Positions 17,547 to 25,917 of a stretch of 34,747 nt of DNA are shown here, piece after piece. Within the stretch, counting starts at the first letter, position 1, and each line of letters opens with the position of its first letter. The notes under the pieces were generated by a model. That model had not been told where the DNA came from and ran no database searches. It saw nothing but the letters and a program-made list of their open reading frames with translations. Both the position numbers and the translations under genes were made by a program. The DNA lies in NCBI GenBank assembly GCA_900557035.1, contig USRA01000014.1, positions 1 to 34,747 of the forward strand, in the 5' to 3' direction. The stretch comes from an uncultured Prevotella sp. GTDB lineage: Bacteria > Bacteroidota > Bacteroidia > Bacteroidales > Bacteroidaceae.

Positions 17547-20213
17547 TTATAATCTCTTGATTACAGATTCCAGCTGCTCACCCAATCCGATGGTATAACC
17601 CTGAGAGAGGAATACCACTCTGTTGAAGGTATCAGAAATCGTGAAGATAGGAAGCAGGTTCTTGTTCTGAAGCTTCATATTCTCCACCATCTCCTTGCGG
17701 CAGGAACCATCCTTGTCGATACCGAAGATGATGTTCTTTGGCAAACCAGGGAACTCTGAGATTCTGAACTTCTTGGCAGATGCCTCATCCTCAAACAGAA
17801 TAACGATAGGACGACCCCACTTCTCGAATACCTGTGCCACCTTGGCGATGTCCTTCAGGGCGTGGTTGGTTGGCTCCTGACCTACACCGATCATACCTGT
17901 TACGAAGTAGCCGCGACCAGTCTGGCTCAAAAGGCTAACCTCCTGATTGCTTGGCAAGAGGATGAACTTGGATTCTGAATTGAAGTTACCCTTTACGGTA
18001 ATCTCTGTCTCAGAACTGCGCAGATTCATATCCACCTGGGTAGTGACACCCTGCTTTACATGAAACAACTGCATCTCTGCCAGCACACCACCATTGGCAA
18101 GACGGGTACCAGAAACCAGGGCATAATCGCCCTCATCCAGATCTACACCATTCTTGAAGGTACCGCTCCATGTACATCCCTCCTCTGGATACTCCAGGAG
18201 CGAAGTAGAACCATCAGGGTTGATTCGGTGGATAGTGAAGTGGCTGTAGTACTTAGGATCATCCACAGCACCATTATCCTTATAGTTCATCACGAATCTT
18301 CCCATGGCAGAAGCCTTCTGCACAGCATTGTCGAAATCTACGTCAATCCATTCGCCACCATTGGCATTCTTATACTGAGTCTTCTTGGTCACCTCATCCA
18401 CCTGAGCCTCGATGCCCAAGCTTCTGGCTACATCTACGAAGAAAACCTTGCGAGAGCGGGCGTCTGTAAGGCGTGAACGATATACGCCGATAGGTGTCTG
18501 GGCAATCTGCAAAGCCTTCAGGTCTGGATTGATGCGGATATTCTTCTTCACCCACTCTACCAGGAGATTAGGATTATTCTTAAAGGCTACCTGCTGCTTG
18601 GCAAACTCCTTCTCGAAGAACTGCTTGAACGGAGTGATGATCATCTCGTTTTCCACGCGAGGAGAAAGCTGATCGCTCTTGGCATTGAAGTTATCTTCCA
18701 GGATATCCATCTGCATATCTCTCAAGTCCTTGGCACTCAAGGTTCCGAGCAGCTTGACAGCACGGTCGATACGGTCCTTGTGATTCTTCAGGAAAGTGAG
18801 GATGACACGGTGGTTACCGCTTGAACCTACCAGATACTTCACCATTTTCTGGGTATTCTCTTCAGAACCTGCAGCAAGACCATTATCCTTCAGAGCCTGC
18901 AATGCACTTTCCTTATTATAGAAGGTAGCAAGATAGGCGTGACGGATAGAATCCTCGTAGGCAAAGCGCTCCAGATTCTTGGCTCTTGCCTCGGCAGAAA
19001 CCTCTGGGATATTGGCATGCTCTGGAGGAGGTACGATATCGAAGGAATCGCGGAAGAGGATGGTCTTCTGCTCTGCACCAGGAACAGTTACCTGATGATC
19101 CATGCGAACCACTACCTTCTTGTCCTTGCCGAAAGAAGCCTTGGCAAAACCGTACTTGCCGTTCTTGGATGCCCAGATCAGCATATCGCCCTTGCCGGCA
19201 GAAAGGAAGGTGGTACCGTCTATACCCGTATATTTGGTTACTACGGTATTGAACTCAGCATAATTGTAGATTTTGAAGTTCACCTTGGCACCATCTACAG
19301 GATTGCCTGCTGCATCTACGATTTCGAAGTCAATGCGGGCAGAAGAACCGTAGTTGTCGATGAGGTTGATCTCGGTATAGTTGGAAGTGCGGAGCATTAC
19401 CTCCTCAGGACCATTGTAATCGCCGAACGCCTTGGTGTGCATCAGCATCGCACGGGATGCTGGAGCATTAAACCAAGCCAGGTTCAGTACAGCTTCCGGC
19501 TCGCAGGCACCCAGGAAATACCAGGTACCATCTGCCCAAGCCTCTACCCAGGCGTGGTTATCATCGGTATGTGCCCAGCGTGGGGTATAAACCTGGCGTG
19601 CAGGAATGCCGATTGCTCTCAGGGCAGCTACCGTAAAGGTACTCTGCTCACCGCAGCGGCCGTAAGCCGAACGGATGGTAGAAAGAGGAGCCGAAGTACG
19701 TCCGTCGGATGGCTGATAGGTAACCAGCTCGTGGCACCAGTGGTTCACCTCGAGGATTGCATCCTTCATACCCATACCCTTTACGCGCTCCTTCAATTCC
19801 TTGAAGAATACCATACGCGAATTATCCAAGTTCTCATTGTTGATGCGCACAGGGAGCACGAAGTGGCGGAAGAGCAACTCTGGCACCTTGTTTCCCCAAG
19901 CCATCTGCTGGCGTGCCTCAAAACTGGTACGCACATTCTCCAGGAAGAAGCTGGTAGGATAGTCGGTTACATCAGCTACAGGCATGTAGGCATAGAGGAA
20001 CTGCAAGGCTCCCTGCTCATCGGCTGTAGCTTTCTGCTGCTTGAGCATCTTCTGGTCATAAAACTGCTTACCTACAAGATTTACCTTCTGTTTGAAGGCC
20101 GTTTCCACTTTCGTGCGATAAGCTGCATCGGTAATGAAGTGGCCGTTTGCTGCCAACATTGTCTGCCAAGAGGCTAAGAATGTAATGGCGAACATTACTA
20201 AAAACTTTCTCAT
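17547..20213 (-). CDS. Large exported transglutaminase-like protein
   Basis: 888 residues with a signal peptide (about 1-22, ending TMLAA). A transglutaminase/protease core lies at about 150-245: C187 in YGRCGEQST and H220 in DDNHAWVEAW, with the third-position region LGACEPE where an Asp is more usual. About 275-365 looks like an Ig/carboxypeptidase-regulatory-like beta domain (FEIVDAAGNPVDGAKVNFKI). The rest, to 888, is a helical then beta region with a weakly thioredoxin-like end (KWGRPIVILFEDEASAKKF). Bacterial members act as peptidases or cross-linkers; the substrate is unknown. It converges on the caspase cluster without overlap, so a functional link is only a guess. ATG at 20213 is the natural start for the signal peptide. 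Confidence 0.87.
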   Translation of the reverse strand: MRKFLVMFAITFLASWQTMLAANGHFITDAAYRTKVETAFKQKVNLVGKQFYDQKMLKQQKATADEQGALQFLYAYMPVADVTDYPTSFFLENVRTSFEARQQMAWGNKVPELLFRHFVLPVRINNENLDNSRMVFFKELKERVKGMGMKDAILEVNHWCHELVTYQPSDGRTSAPLSTIRSAYGRCGEQSTFTVAALRAIGIPARQVYTPRWAHTDDNHAWVEAWADGTWYFLGACEPEAVLNLAWFNAPASRAMLMHTKAFGDYNGPEEVMLRTSNYTEINLIDNYGSSARIDFEIVDAAGNPVDGAKVNFKIYNYAEFNTVVTKYTGIDGTTFLSAGKGDMLIWASKNGKYGFAKASFGKDKKVVVRMDHQVTVPGAEQKTILFRDSFDIVPPPEHANIPEVSAEARAKNLERFAYEDSIRHAYLATFYNKESALQALKDNGLAAGSEENTQKMVKYLVGSSGNHRVILTFLKNHKDRIDRAVKLLGTLSAKDLRDMQMDILEDNFNAKSDQLSPRVENEMIITPFKQFFEKEFAKQQVAFKNNPNLLVEWVKKNIRINPDLKALQIAQTPIGVYRSRLTDARSRKVFFVDVARSLGIEAQVDEVTKKTQYKNANGGEWIDVDFDNAVQKASAMGRFVMNYKDNGAVDDPKYYSHFTIHRINPDGSTSLLEYPEEGCTWSGTFKNGVDLDEGDYALVSGTRLANGGVLAEMQLFHVKQGVTTQVDMNLRSSETEITVKGNFNSESKFILLPSNQEVSLLSQTGRGYFVTGMIGVGQEPTNHALKDIAKVAQVFEKWGRPIVILFEDEASAKKFRISEFPGLPKNIIFGIDKDGSCRKEMVENMKLQNKNLLPIFTISDTFNRVVFLSQGYTIGLGEQLESVIKRL

Positions 20214-20284
20214 TGTTAGTTAGCTTTTTAATTACTATAATTATATTCCAGTTAATATATTGATGTTTCGTTAAAAACTTTCTG

Positions 20285-20292
20285 CAAAAATA
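20285..20292 (-). promoter_or_regulatory. Candidate -7 element for the transglutaminase gene
   Basis: On the minus strand this reads TATTTTTG, a TAnnTTTG match 72 bp upstream of the start. No clear -33. Confidence 0.4.
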
Positions 20293-20336
20293 ATGTTTTT
20301 TTTCGAAATAATAGCCATCCCCAAAAGAAAAAATGT

Positions 20337-20344
20337 TATCTTTG
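20337..20344 (+). promoter_or_regulatory. -7 element for cutC
   Basis: TATCTTTG is an exact TAnnTTTG match, giving a leader of about 75 nt. AAGGAAC just before the ATG may act as a weak ribosome binding site. Confidence 0.55.
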
Positions 20345-20426
20345 CAGCAAAAATTGAGAAATCAAGTAAAAAGAGAAAAAATTAGTAATAATCAAATAAC
20401 TAAAATAGAAAGAAAAATAAGGAACT

Positions 20427-21197
20427 ATGAACAGAGACGATTTTAAGTTTGAAATATGCGCCAACAGCGTAGAGAGCTGTCTGGCTGCGCAGGAAGGTGG
20501 AGCCAACCGTGTGGAACTGTGTGCAGGCATACCTGAGGGTGGCACTACCCCATCGTATGGCGAGATAAAAGTTGCCCGAAAGTTGTTGGATAAGACCTTG
20601 CTCCACGTCATCATCCGCCCTCGTGGTGGCAATTTTCTCTATACCCCTCTGGAAATTGAACGCATGGAGGAGGATATACGCCTCTGCAGAAAACTAGGCG
20701 TGGATGGCGTAGTGATAGGATGCCTCACAGAGGATGGAGAAGTGGATATGGAGACGAACCGCCGACTCGTGGAACTGGCGAAAGGCGGTGATGAACTGAA
20801 GCCGATGAGCGTTACCTTCCACCGTGCCTTTGACCGAGCAGCCAACCCTCAGAAAGCCTTGGAAGACATCATCTCCCTGGGTTGCGACCGCATCCTTACA
20901 TCGGGTCAGCAACCTAAGGCTGTAGAAGGCGTAGCGCTTCTCTCAGAGCTCAAGCAGGCAGCAGCCGGACGTATCATCCTCCTTGCCGGATGTGGCGTAA
21001 ACGAGGACAACATCCGTACCATCTTCGATGCTACAGGTATCCACGAATATCATTTCTCGGCAAGAGTTAATGTGCCTAGCAAGATGAAGCAGCTCAATAC
21101 CAACGTGTATATGGGTGCCGAGGGTGCTGATGAAAGCAACTCTCCTGTTACTTCTGTAGAAAGAGTAAAGCAAACCATTGCCAACCTTTTGGGATAG
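20427..21197 (+). CDS. cutC: CutC family protein (copper homeostasis)
   Basis: A cytosolic TIM-barrel protein of the CutC family, named for copper tolerance in E. coli; the biochemical role remains unsettled. The 256-residue length and motifs are typical: FEICANSVESCLAAQEGGA near the start, NRVELCAGIPEGGTTPS, HVIIRPRGGNFLY and VTFHRAFDRAANPQKALED, with GCDRILTSGQ near the end of the barrel. ATG at 20427 follows a clear -7 element. It is a single-gene unit closed by a shared terminator. Confidence 0.94.
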   Translation: MNRDDFKFEICANSVESCLAAQEGGANRVELCAGIPEGGTTPSYGEIKVARKLLDKTLLHVIIRPRGGNFLYTPLEIERMEEDIRLCRKLGVDGVVIGCLTEDGEVDMETNRRLVELAKGGDELKPMSVTFHRAFDRAANPQKALEDIISLGCDRILTSGQQPKAVEGVALLSELKQAAAGRIILLAGCGVNEDNIRTIFDATGIHEYHFSARVNVPSKMKQLNTNVYMGAEGADESNSPVTSVERVKQTIANLLG

Positions 21198-21282
21198 GAT
21201 TTTTCTATAACGAAAAAGTTTTTTTCCGATAAAAAGAAAGGATCTTTTCCGATAACGCAGACAGCGTTTTCCCACAAAATGA

Positions 21283-21327
21283 AAAAGTGTCGCAACATCC
21301 GATATTCCAGGATATTACGACACTTTT
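21283..21327. terminator. Bidirectional terminator between cutC and the fucosidase gene
   Basis: An 18-bp stem: 21283-21300 pairs with 21310-21327 with two wobbles (AAAAGTGTCGCAACATCC against GGATATTACGACACTTTT), loop 9 nt. It lies 23 bp past the minus-strand fucosidase stop and is symmetric enough to work both ways. Confidence 0.8.
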
Positions 21328-21349
21328 CCAATATATTATTCACACTATC

Positions 21350-22693
21350 TTAGAGTGCGATTTCCACAACCTTATCCATCTCTGTAGGAACCTCACCAAG
21401 ATTCAGGAGCACACCACCTTCGCACTTCTGAACCTTCACCGGCTTCTTGCTGGCAAAGTCGAATGCCTTCTTCACCTTCTTGTTTCCGAGAGGCAGGAAG
21501 AGGCTCTTATCCTTCAAGTTCAGGATATGAACGAAGAGACGGTTGCCCTTCTGGGTAGTAACACCCCAATCATGAGGAGCCACGATGCCGCCACGGGTAC
21601 CATAGATGGTTTCGCCGTAAGTCTTCATCCACTCGCCCATCTCTGCCAGACGCTCCAAGGCAACAGCAGGAAGCTCACCATCTGGCTGAGGACCGATATT
21701 CATCAGCAGGTTGGCATTCTTGCCAGCCGCATTTACCAGGTAATGTACCAACGTCTTGGTAGATTTATAATCCTGGTCGGTAATCTTGTAACCCCACATA
21801 CCATTCATTGTCTCGCAGGTTTCGAGAGGCAGACGGCTGATGTCCTGACCAGACAATCCTGCCTTATTCTCACCAGGAAGGTCGCGCTCGAATGCCTGAA
21901 CATCCTCACCCTCGAAAGGAGTAGAATGATGGTTGTTTACGATCAGGCAGCCTGGCTGCAGGCGATGGATAAGCGCATACTGCTCTGGCAACTGCCAATC
22001 GAAGTTAGGATTCTGATCCTGATCCCACCATCCATCAAACCAGATACATCTCACCTTACCGTAGTTGGTAAGAAGTTCTGTAAGCTGGTTGTTCATAAAC
22101 TGATAGTAGCTCTTCCAGTTACCCTCAGGGTTAGGGCGTCCGGTACCTCTACCTGTTCTTCCCCAAACAGCATCCTCACGATACCAGTCGATATGAGAGT
22201 AATAAAGGTGCAAAGTGATGCCCTGCTTGTGGCACTCATCAGCCAGCTCCTTCACGATGTCGCGGCGGAAAGGAGTAGCATCTACAATATTATAATCAGA
22301 ATACTTGGTCTTGAACATAGAGAATCCCTCGTGATGGCGAGTGGTGAAGCAGATATACTTGGCACCTGAAGCCTTGATGGCAGCCACCCATTTGGCAGCA
22401 TCAAATTTAGAAGGATAAAAACCACCAGCCAACTTGGCATACTCCTTGTAGTTCAAGTCCTTATTGGTCATTGTCCATTCGCCGGTAGCGAGCATGCTGT
22501 ACAATCCCCAATGCAGGAAGATACCGAACTTATCGTCCTGAAACTGCTTGCGGGATTCCAGGTTTTCTGCTGATGGCTGATAATGCTGAGCCTTATTTTC
22601 CTTGGCTGCATCATTCGCAACCATGGCATTAGCCGAAAGGCAAGAGCAACCCAAAGTAAGGATTGCGGCACATAATTGTGACTTAAAATTCAT
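21350..22693 (-). CDS. Secreted alpha-L-fucosidase (GH29)
   Basis: Retaining exo-glycosidase releasing L-fucose from glycans such as mucin or milk oligosaccharides. From ATG 22693 it has 447 residues with a signal peptide (MNFKSQLCAAILTLGCSCLS, cut near ANA). GH29 landmarks are FGIFLHWG (56-63), FTTRHHEGF (116-124), HLYYSHIDW and the nucleophile D220 in CIWFDGWW; the acid/base Glu is not conserved enough to place by eye. An ATG at 22705 (MGIK) is possible; ATG at 22777 lies upstream of the promoter and is rejected. It is single and not within a visible polysaccharide-utilisation locus (no susC/susD here). Confidence 0.94.
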   Translation of the reverse strand: MNFKSQLCAAILTLGCSCLSANAMVANDAAKENKAQHYQPSAENLESRKQFQDDKFGIFLHWGLYSMLATGEWTMTNKDLNYKEYAKLAGGFYPSKFDAAKWVAAIKASGAKYICFTTRHHEGFSMFKTKYSDYNIVDATPFRRDIVKELADECHKQGITLHLYYSHIDWYREDAVWGRTGRGTGRPNPEGNWKSYYQFMNNQLTELLTNYGKVRCIWFDGWWDQDQNPNFDWQLPEQYALIHRLQPGCLIVNNHHSTPFEGEDVQAFERDLPGENKAGLSGQDISRLPLETCETMNGMWGYKITDQDYKSTKTLVHYLVNAAGKNANLLMNIGPQPDGELPAVALERLAEMGEWMKTYGETIYGTRGGIVAPHDWGVTTQKGNRLFVHILNLKDKSLFLPLGNKKVKKAFDFASKKPVKVQKCEGGVLLNLGEVPTEMDKVVEIAL

Positions 22694-22736
22694 TTTAATT
22701 CCCATAATAAAATTGTTATAGTTAGTTATAATGGTG

Positions 22737-22765
22737 CAAATATACAACTTTTTTTTCAGAGCAAA
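22737..22765 (-). promoter_or_regulatory. Promoter of the fucosidase gene
   Basis: On the minus strand a TTTG (22762-22765) is followed after 17 bp by TATATTTG (22737-22744). The -7 match is exact; the spacer is slightly short. The predicted start site lies upstream of the ATGs at 22705 and 22693. Confidence 0.6.
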
Positions 22766-22936
22766 GCGATAAAACACAAAAAACTATATATTATAGGATA
22801 AAAAAGATGTCTGCAACGAGGATAAGGAAGACTGGGAATGGGGATAAGAAAGGAGTTTTGGGGAAGAATTTGGGGAAAAGATACAATGTTATCATAATTT
22901 AAAAGATATAATAAAATTATAATTTATTCAATTTTA

Positions 22937-22968
22937 TTTGGAAGTTAGAAAAACTATTTGTATCTTTG
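22937..22968 (+). promoter_or_regulatory. Promoter of the rubredoxin-superoxide reductase operon
   Basis: TTTG (22937-22940), a 20-bp spacer, then TATCTTTG (22961-22968): full agreement with the Bacteroidota consensus. It gives a 5' leader of about 120 nt. The spacer upstream (22778-22936) is purine-rich with no other signal I recognise. Confidence 0.8.
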
Positions 22969-23096
22969 CATTGTCAGTCAGAAAGAAGTGCAGCAAAGCA
23001 TCTGAAAAATAGGATATTCCCAGATATACAGCAGTACTTGTCTGATAACGACTACAAGAACAAGATTATTAATATAAAAAGAAGAAAGGAAACATT

Positions 23097-23261
23097 ATGA
23101 AGAAATATGTATGTGACGTTTGTGGTTGGATTTATGATCCAGAAGTAGGAGATCCAGAGGGCGGCATCGCTCCAGGTACAGCATTCGAGGATATCCCTGA
23201 TGATTGGGTTTGCCCTCTTTGCGGAGTAGGCAAGGACGATTTCAGCCTTGTTGAGGAATAA
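23097..23261 (+). CDS. Rubredoxin
   Basis: A 54-residue cytosolic iron protein that carries single electrons. The one Fe(Cys)4 site is complete: C6-x2-C9 (YVCDVCGW) and C39-x2-C42 (WVCPLCGV), and the core [25 protein letters not shown] is textbook (split here as [11 protein letters not shown] and [14 protein letters not shown]). GAAAGGAAA precedes the ATG. It lies 58 bp before the superoxide reductase gene behind one promoter, and rubredoxin is the known electron donor to that enzyme. Confidence 0.97.
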   Translation: MKKYVCDVCGWIYDPEVGDPEGGIAPGTAFEDIPDDWVCPLCGVGKDDFSLVEE

Positions 23262-23319
23262 GTTGAAGGAAACGCCTGGTTTTCGGGCAATACATTCACT
23301 AAATAATAGGAGGAACATT

Positions 23320-23697
23320 ATGACGAAGATTAGAGAAATCTACCGCTGCCAGATTTGCGGCAACGTAGTAGAAGTAGTGAACCCTGGAGCCGTGCTTAGC
23401 TGCTGCGGTGAGCCGATGAAGCTGATGAAGGAAAACACCAACGATGGCGCCAAGGAGAAGCACGTGCCTGTGATAGAACCTATCGAGGGCGGTTATCGCG
23501 TAACTGTAGGAAGCGTGGAGCATCCGATGCTCCCAGAGCATTACATCCAGTGGATTGAGCTGCTCACCCCTACCGATGTGCTCCGCCATGAGTTGAAACC
23601 GGGCGAAAAGCCGGAAGCCATCTTCATGACAAGTGCTGAAGCCAAGGATGTCACAGCTCGCGAATACTGCAATCTCCACGGATTGTGGAAAGGATAA
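23320..23697 (+). CDS. Desulfoferrodoxin-type superoxide reductase (2Fe)
   Basis: Reduces superoxide to hydrogen peroxide without making oxygen, a defence typical of anaerobes. 125 residues, class I (2Fe-SOR). Centre I, the desulforedoxin-like FeS4 site, uses C10, C13, C28 and C29 ([15 protein letters not shown]). Centre II, the active Fe(His)4Cys site, has H48 (EKHVPV), H68 (VEHPM), H74 (EHYIQW), C117 and H120 (YCNLHGLW). ATG at 23320 is set by an AGGAGG Shine-Dalgarno seven bases upstream, rare in this window; an upstream in-frame ATG at 23248 overlaps the rubredoxin gene and is rejected. Confidence 0.95.
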   Translation: MTKIREIYRCQICGNVVEVVNPGAVLSCCGEPMKLMKENTNDGAKEKHVPVIEPIEGGYRVTVGSVEHPMLPEHYIQWIELLTPTDVLRHELKPGEKPEAIFMTSAEAKDVTAREYCNLHGLWKG

Positions 23698-23718
23698 AGC
23701 ACTGAGAAAAGATACAAG

Positions 23719-23757
23719 AGACCATTTTCCCGACATTGGGAAGATGGTCTTTTTTTA
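23719..23757 (+). terminator. Terminator of the superoxide reductase operon
   Basis: AGACCATTTTCCC (23719-23731) pairs with GGGAAGATGGTCT (23738-23750), one wobble, followed by seven T. Confidence 0.85.
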
Positions 23758-23789
23758 TCGTACAGCAGCTGAAGACACGTGCACAACGT

Positions 23790-23813
23790 GCGTTTCAACG
23801 TTTCAGCGTTTCA
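23790..23813 (-). repeat. Three 8-bp repeats across the MNT gene stop codon
   Basis: Read on the minus strand: TGAAACGC, TGAAACGT, TGAAACGC in tandem. The gene's TGA stop (23805-23803) is the first codon of the middle copy. A similar GAAACGC pair lies just past the transglutaminase stop (17524-17538). Confidence 0.7.
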
Positions 23814-24135
23814 CTTGTTTTTTCCAAGAATTTCTATCATACATTTCTACCCCTCTCCTGTCAATATGGCTCTTGAAATCAACATTTTTCAAATCCTTAT
23901 AGATGCAGAAATCAAACTCGTAGGGCAGGAGCAAATCGTCTATCTCATTCTTGAGCTTAAGTAAGTCGCTAAGCGACAAGGCTTCGCCTACCAATGCGAT
24001 GTCCACATCGGAAAAAGGCTTGTGGGTTCCTTTGACCCTTGAGCCAAAAAGTATTGCCTTACTGATATGAGGGAAATGGGAGAAAACTGAGAACACTTTC
24101 TTCCAGTCGCCCTCTTCTATGCCATATTTTTTCAT
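23803..24135 (-). CDS. MNT-type nucleotidyltransferase (antitoxin of HEPN/MNT pair)
   Basis: A minimal nucleotidyltransferase of 110 residues. The pol-beta superfamily signature is complete: GSRVKG at 31-36, the metal-binding pair D43 and D45 in FSDVDIAL, and a third acidic residue D75 in EFDFCIY. In known HEPN/MNT systems the MNT protein neutralises the HEPN toxin, in some cases by adding AMP or oligo-AMP to it. It lies 67 bp downstream of the HEPN gene on the same strand. The tail (KKQVKR) and stop are inside an 8-bp tandem repeat. Confidence 0.9.
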   Translation of the reverse strand: MKKYGIEEGDWKKVFSVFSHFPHISKAILFGSRVKGTHKPFSDVDIALVGEALSLSDLLKLKNEIDDLLLPYEFDFCIYKDLKNVDFKSHIDRRGVEMYDRNSWKKQVKR

Positions 24136-24202
24136 CTGTCAATATCAAAGAGATTCTTTTCTAGATTATCGAAATAAAAGAGATTAACAAGAACAGGAGA
24201 AC

Positions 24203-24640
24203 TTAGACTTCAGAAGCCTTGATGGCGTTCATCTTCTCTCTGAACTTCACGAAAATCGGGAGATAATCATGGATAATCTGGTTCAATACCATATTGAATT
24301 CCTCTTCATCATAACAATGGGAAGTAAGATTACGGGATGAAATGGTACTCATCCAGGCAGGATTATCTACGATACCCATTTGCAAAGCCTTGCGAATGGC
24401 ATCTCTTGAACCCTGCACATCGGTATAGCCCTGATATTCCTCATAATCCTTCATCACTTTCCATGCCAACTCCTGAGTATATTCAAAGCGTTGCACCAGA
24501 CCTTCTTTCAAAAGGTCATCCACTTCGCCACTGAATTGTTTCTCCGTAGAAACAATCCTTGCGGCATTCTGCAATCGAGCCACCGCCTTATCGTAGTTAC
24601 TCAATCGCTGTACCCATCGTATATCTTGATTCTCTGACAT
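24203..24640 (-). CDS. HEPN domain protein, HI0074 family (toxin of HEPN/MNT pair)
   Basis: 145-residue all-alpha protein of the HI0074 family ('nucleotidyltransferase substrate binding protein'). Typical early motif LVQRFEYTQELAWKVMKDY (49-67) and a canonical HEPN RNase motif R-x4-H at R103-H108 (RNLTSH), so the RNase active site looks intact. HEPN precedes MNT, the usual order. In studied relatives the HEPN protein cleaves RNA and blocks growth until modified by MNT. Activity here is inferred, not shown. A -7 element lies just upstream. Confidence 0.9.
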   Translation of the reverse strand: MSENQDIRWVQRLSNYDKAVARLQNAARIVSTEKQFSGEVDDLLKEGLVQRFEYTQELAWKVMKDYEEYQGYTDVQGSRDAIRKALQMGIVDNPAWMSTISSRNLTSHCYDEEEFNMVLNQIIHDYLPIFVKFREKMNAIKASEV

Positions 24641-24657
24641 AAGTCTTGATTTTTTCG

Positions 24658-24665
24658 CAAAGGTA
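24658..24665 (-). promoter_or_regulatory. -7 element for the HEPN/MNT operon
   Basis: On the minus strand TACCTTTG, an exact match, ending 17 bp before the HEPN start: a very short leader. Confidence 0.55.
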
Positions 24666-24771
24666 AGAAAAGTTTTTGAGAAAACCTATACCACCAGCCC
24701 TTTTTCTCGTCTCATACCCCAAGTTTTAGTTAATTTTCCACGATTTCTTCGTATCTTTCATTTATAATGTG

Positions 24772-24779
24772 TACCTTTG
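24772..24779 (+). promoter_or_regulatory. -7 element for ychF-lgt
   Basis: TACCTTTG, exact match, 29 bp before the ychF start. No clear -33 TTTG. It is back to back with the HEPN/MNT promoter in a 168-bp divergent spacer. Confidence 0.55.
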
Positions 24780-24808
24780 CACCAAATATTTAAACGTTTA
24801 AAGATAAA

Positions 24809-25912
24809 ATGGCATTAAAATGTGGTATTGTAGGCCTCCCAAACGTGGGTAAGTCTACACTGTTCAACTGTCTGTCTAGTGCAAAGGCACAGGCAGCTAA
24901 CTTCCCTTTCTGTACTATCGAACCAAACTTGGGCGTCATCACCGTACCAGATGAGCGACTCAACAAGTTGGCAGAGATTGTTCACCCTGGACGCATCGTC
25001 CCAGCTACTTGCGAAATCGTAGATATCGCAGGTCTCGTAAAGGGTGCCAGCAAGGGCGAAGGTCTTGGTAATAAATTCTTGGGAAATATTCGTGAGTGCA
25101 ATGCTATCATCCACGTAATCCGCTGCTTCGACGATGATAACATCGTTCGTGAAGGTGGCGCCAAGGTTGACCCATTGGAGGATAAGAGCGTCATCGATAC
25201 AGAGTTGCAGCTCAAGGACCTGGAAACCATCGAATCTCAGCTCGCCAAGCAGCAGAAGACAGCCGCTGCCGGCAACAAGGATGCCAAGCTGATGGTTACT
25301 GTTCTGGAGGCTTACAAGGCTGTTCTGGAGCAGGGAAAGAACGCCCGTGGTGTAACTTTCGAAAGCAAGGAAGAGCAGAAGGTGGCTCACGACCTTTTCC
25401 TCCTCACAACCAAACCTGTGCTCTACGTAGCCAATGTAGATGAAGCTTCTGCCAAGACCGGCAACGAGTATAGCAAGAAGGTAGAGGAAATCGCCAAGGA
25501 AGAAGGTGCCGAGTGCATGGTCATCGCTGCCAAGACTGAGGAAGACATCGCTTCTCTCGAAACCTACGAGGACAAACTGATGTTCCTCGAAGAGCTCGGC
25601 CTGGAAGAGAGCGGCGTAAACCGACTCATCAAGAAGGCATACGCCCTGCTGAACCTTGAAACATTCATCACCGCAGGTGAGATGGAGGTGAAGGCATGGA
25701 CCTATCACAAGGGCTGGAAGGCTCCTCAGTGTGCCGGAGTGATCCACACCGACTTCGAGAAGGGATTCATCCGTGCAGAGGTTATCAAGTATGATGACTA
25801 TATCAAGTATGGGTCTGAAGCTGCTGTGCGCGAGGCTGGTAAGCTCGGCATCGAGGGCAAGGAGTACATCGTACAGGATGGCGACATCATGCACTTCCGC
25901 TTCAACGTATAA
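24809..25912 (+). CDS. ychF: Obg-family ATPase YchF
   Basis: Conserved P-loop protein of the Obg/YchF family that binds ribosomes and prefers ATP to GTP. 367 residues against about 363 in E. coli. Visible: G1 loop GLPNVGKST (9-17), the DIAGLVKGAS switch region, the altered G4 motif in YVANVDEAS (the NxxE type that explains ATP preference), a coiled-coil insert near 120-160, and a C-terminal TGS domain with AWTYHKGWKAPQCAGVIH. ATG 24809 gives the conserved MALKCGIVGLPNVG start. lgt follows 5 bp later, so they are one operon. Confidence 0.97.
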   Translation: MALKCGIVGLPNVGKSTLFNCLSSAKAQAANFPFCTIEPNLGVITVPDERLNKLAEIVHPGRIVPATCEIVDIAGLVKGASKGEGLGNKFLGNIRECNAIIHVIRCFDDDNIVREGGAKVDPLEDKSVIDTELQLKDLETIESQLAKQQKTAAAGNKDAKLMVTVLEAYKAVLEQGKNARGVTFESKEEQKVAHDLFLLTTKPVLYVANVDEASAKTGNEYSKKVEEIAKEEGAECMVIAAKTEEDIASLETYEDKLMFLEELGLEESGVNRLIKKAYALLNLETFITAGEMEVKAWTYHKGWKAPQCAGVIHTDFEKGFIRAEVIKYDDYIKYGSEAAVREAGKLGIEGKEYIVQDGDIMHFRFNV

Positions 25913-25917
25913 CGATT

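Noticed and set aside
18939..20177. Long open frame (412 codons) opposite the transglutaminase gene
   Set aside because: Antisense to a protein with clear motifs and a signal peptide; no promoter or recognisable domain of its own.
21287..22369. Long open frame (360 codons) opposite the fucosidase gene
   Set aside because: Antisense to GH29 motifs, begins inside the terminator, and its product has no recognisable family.
24815..25894. Long open frame (359 codons) opposite ychF
   Set aside because: Mirror of highly conserved ychF codons; no independent support.
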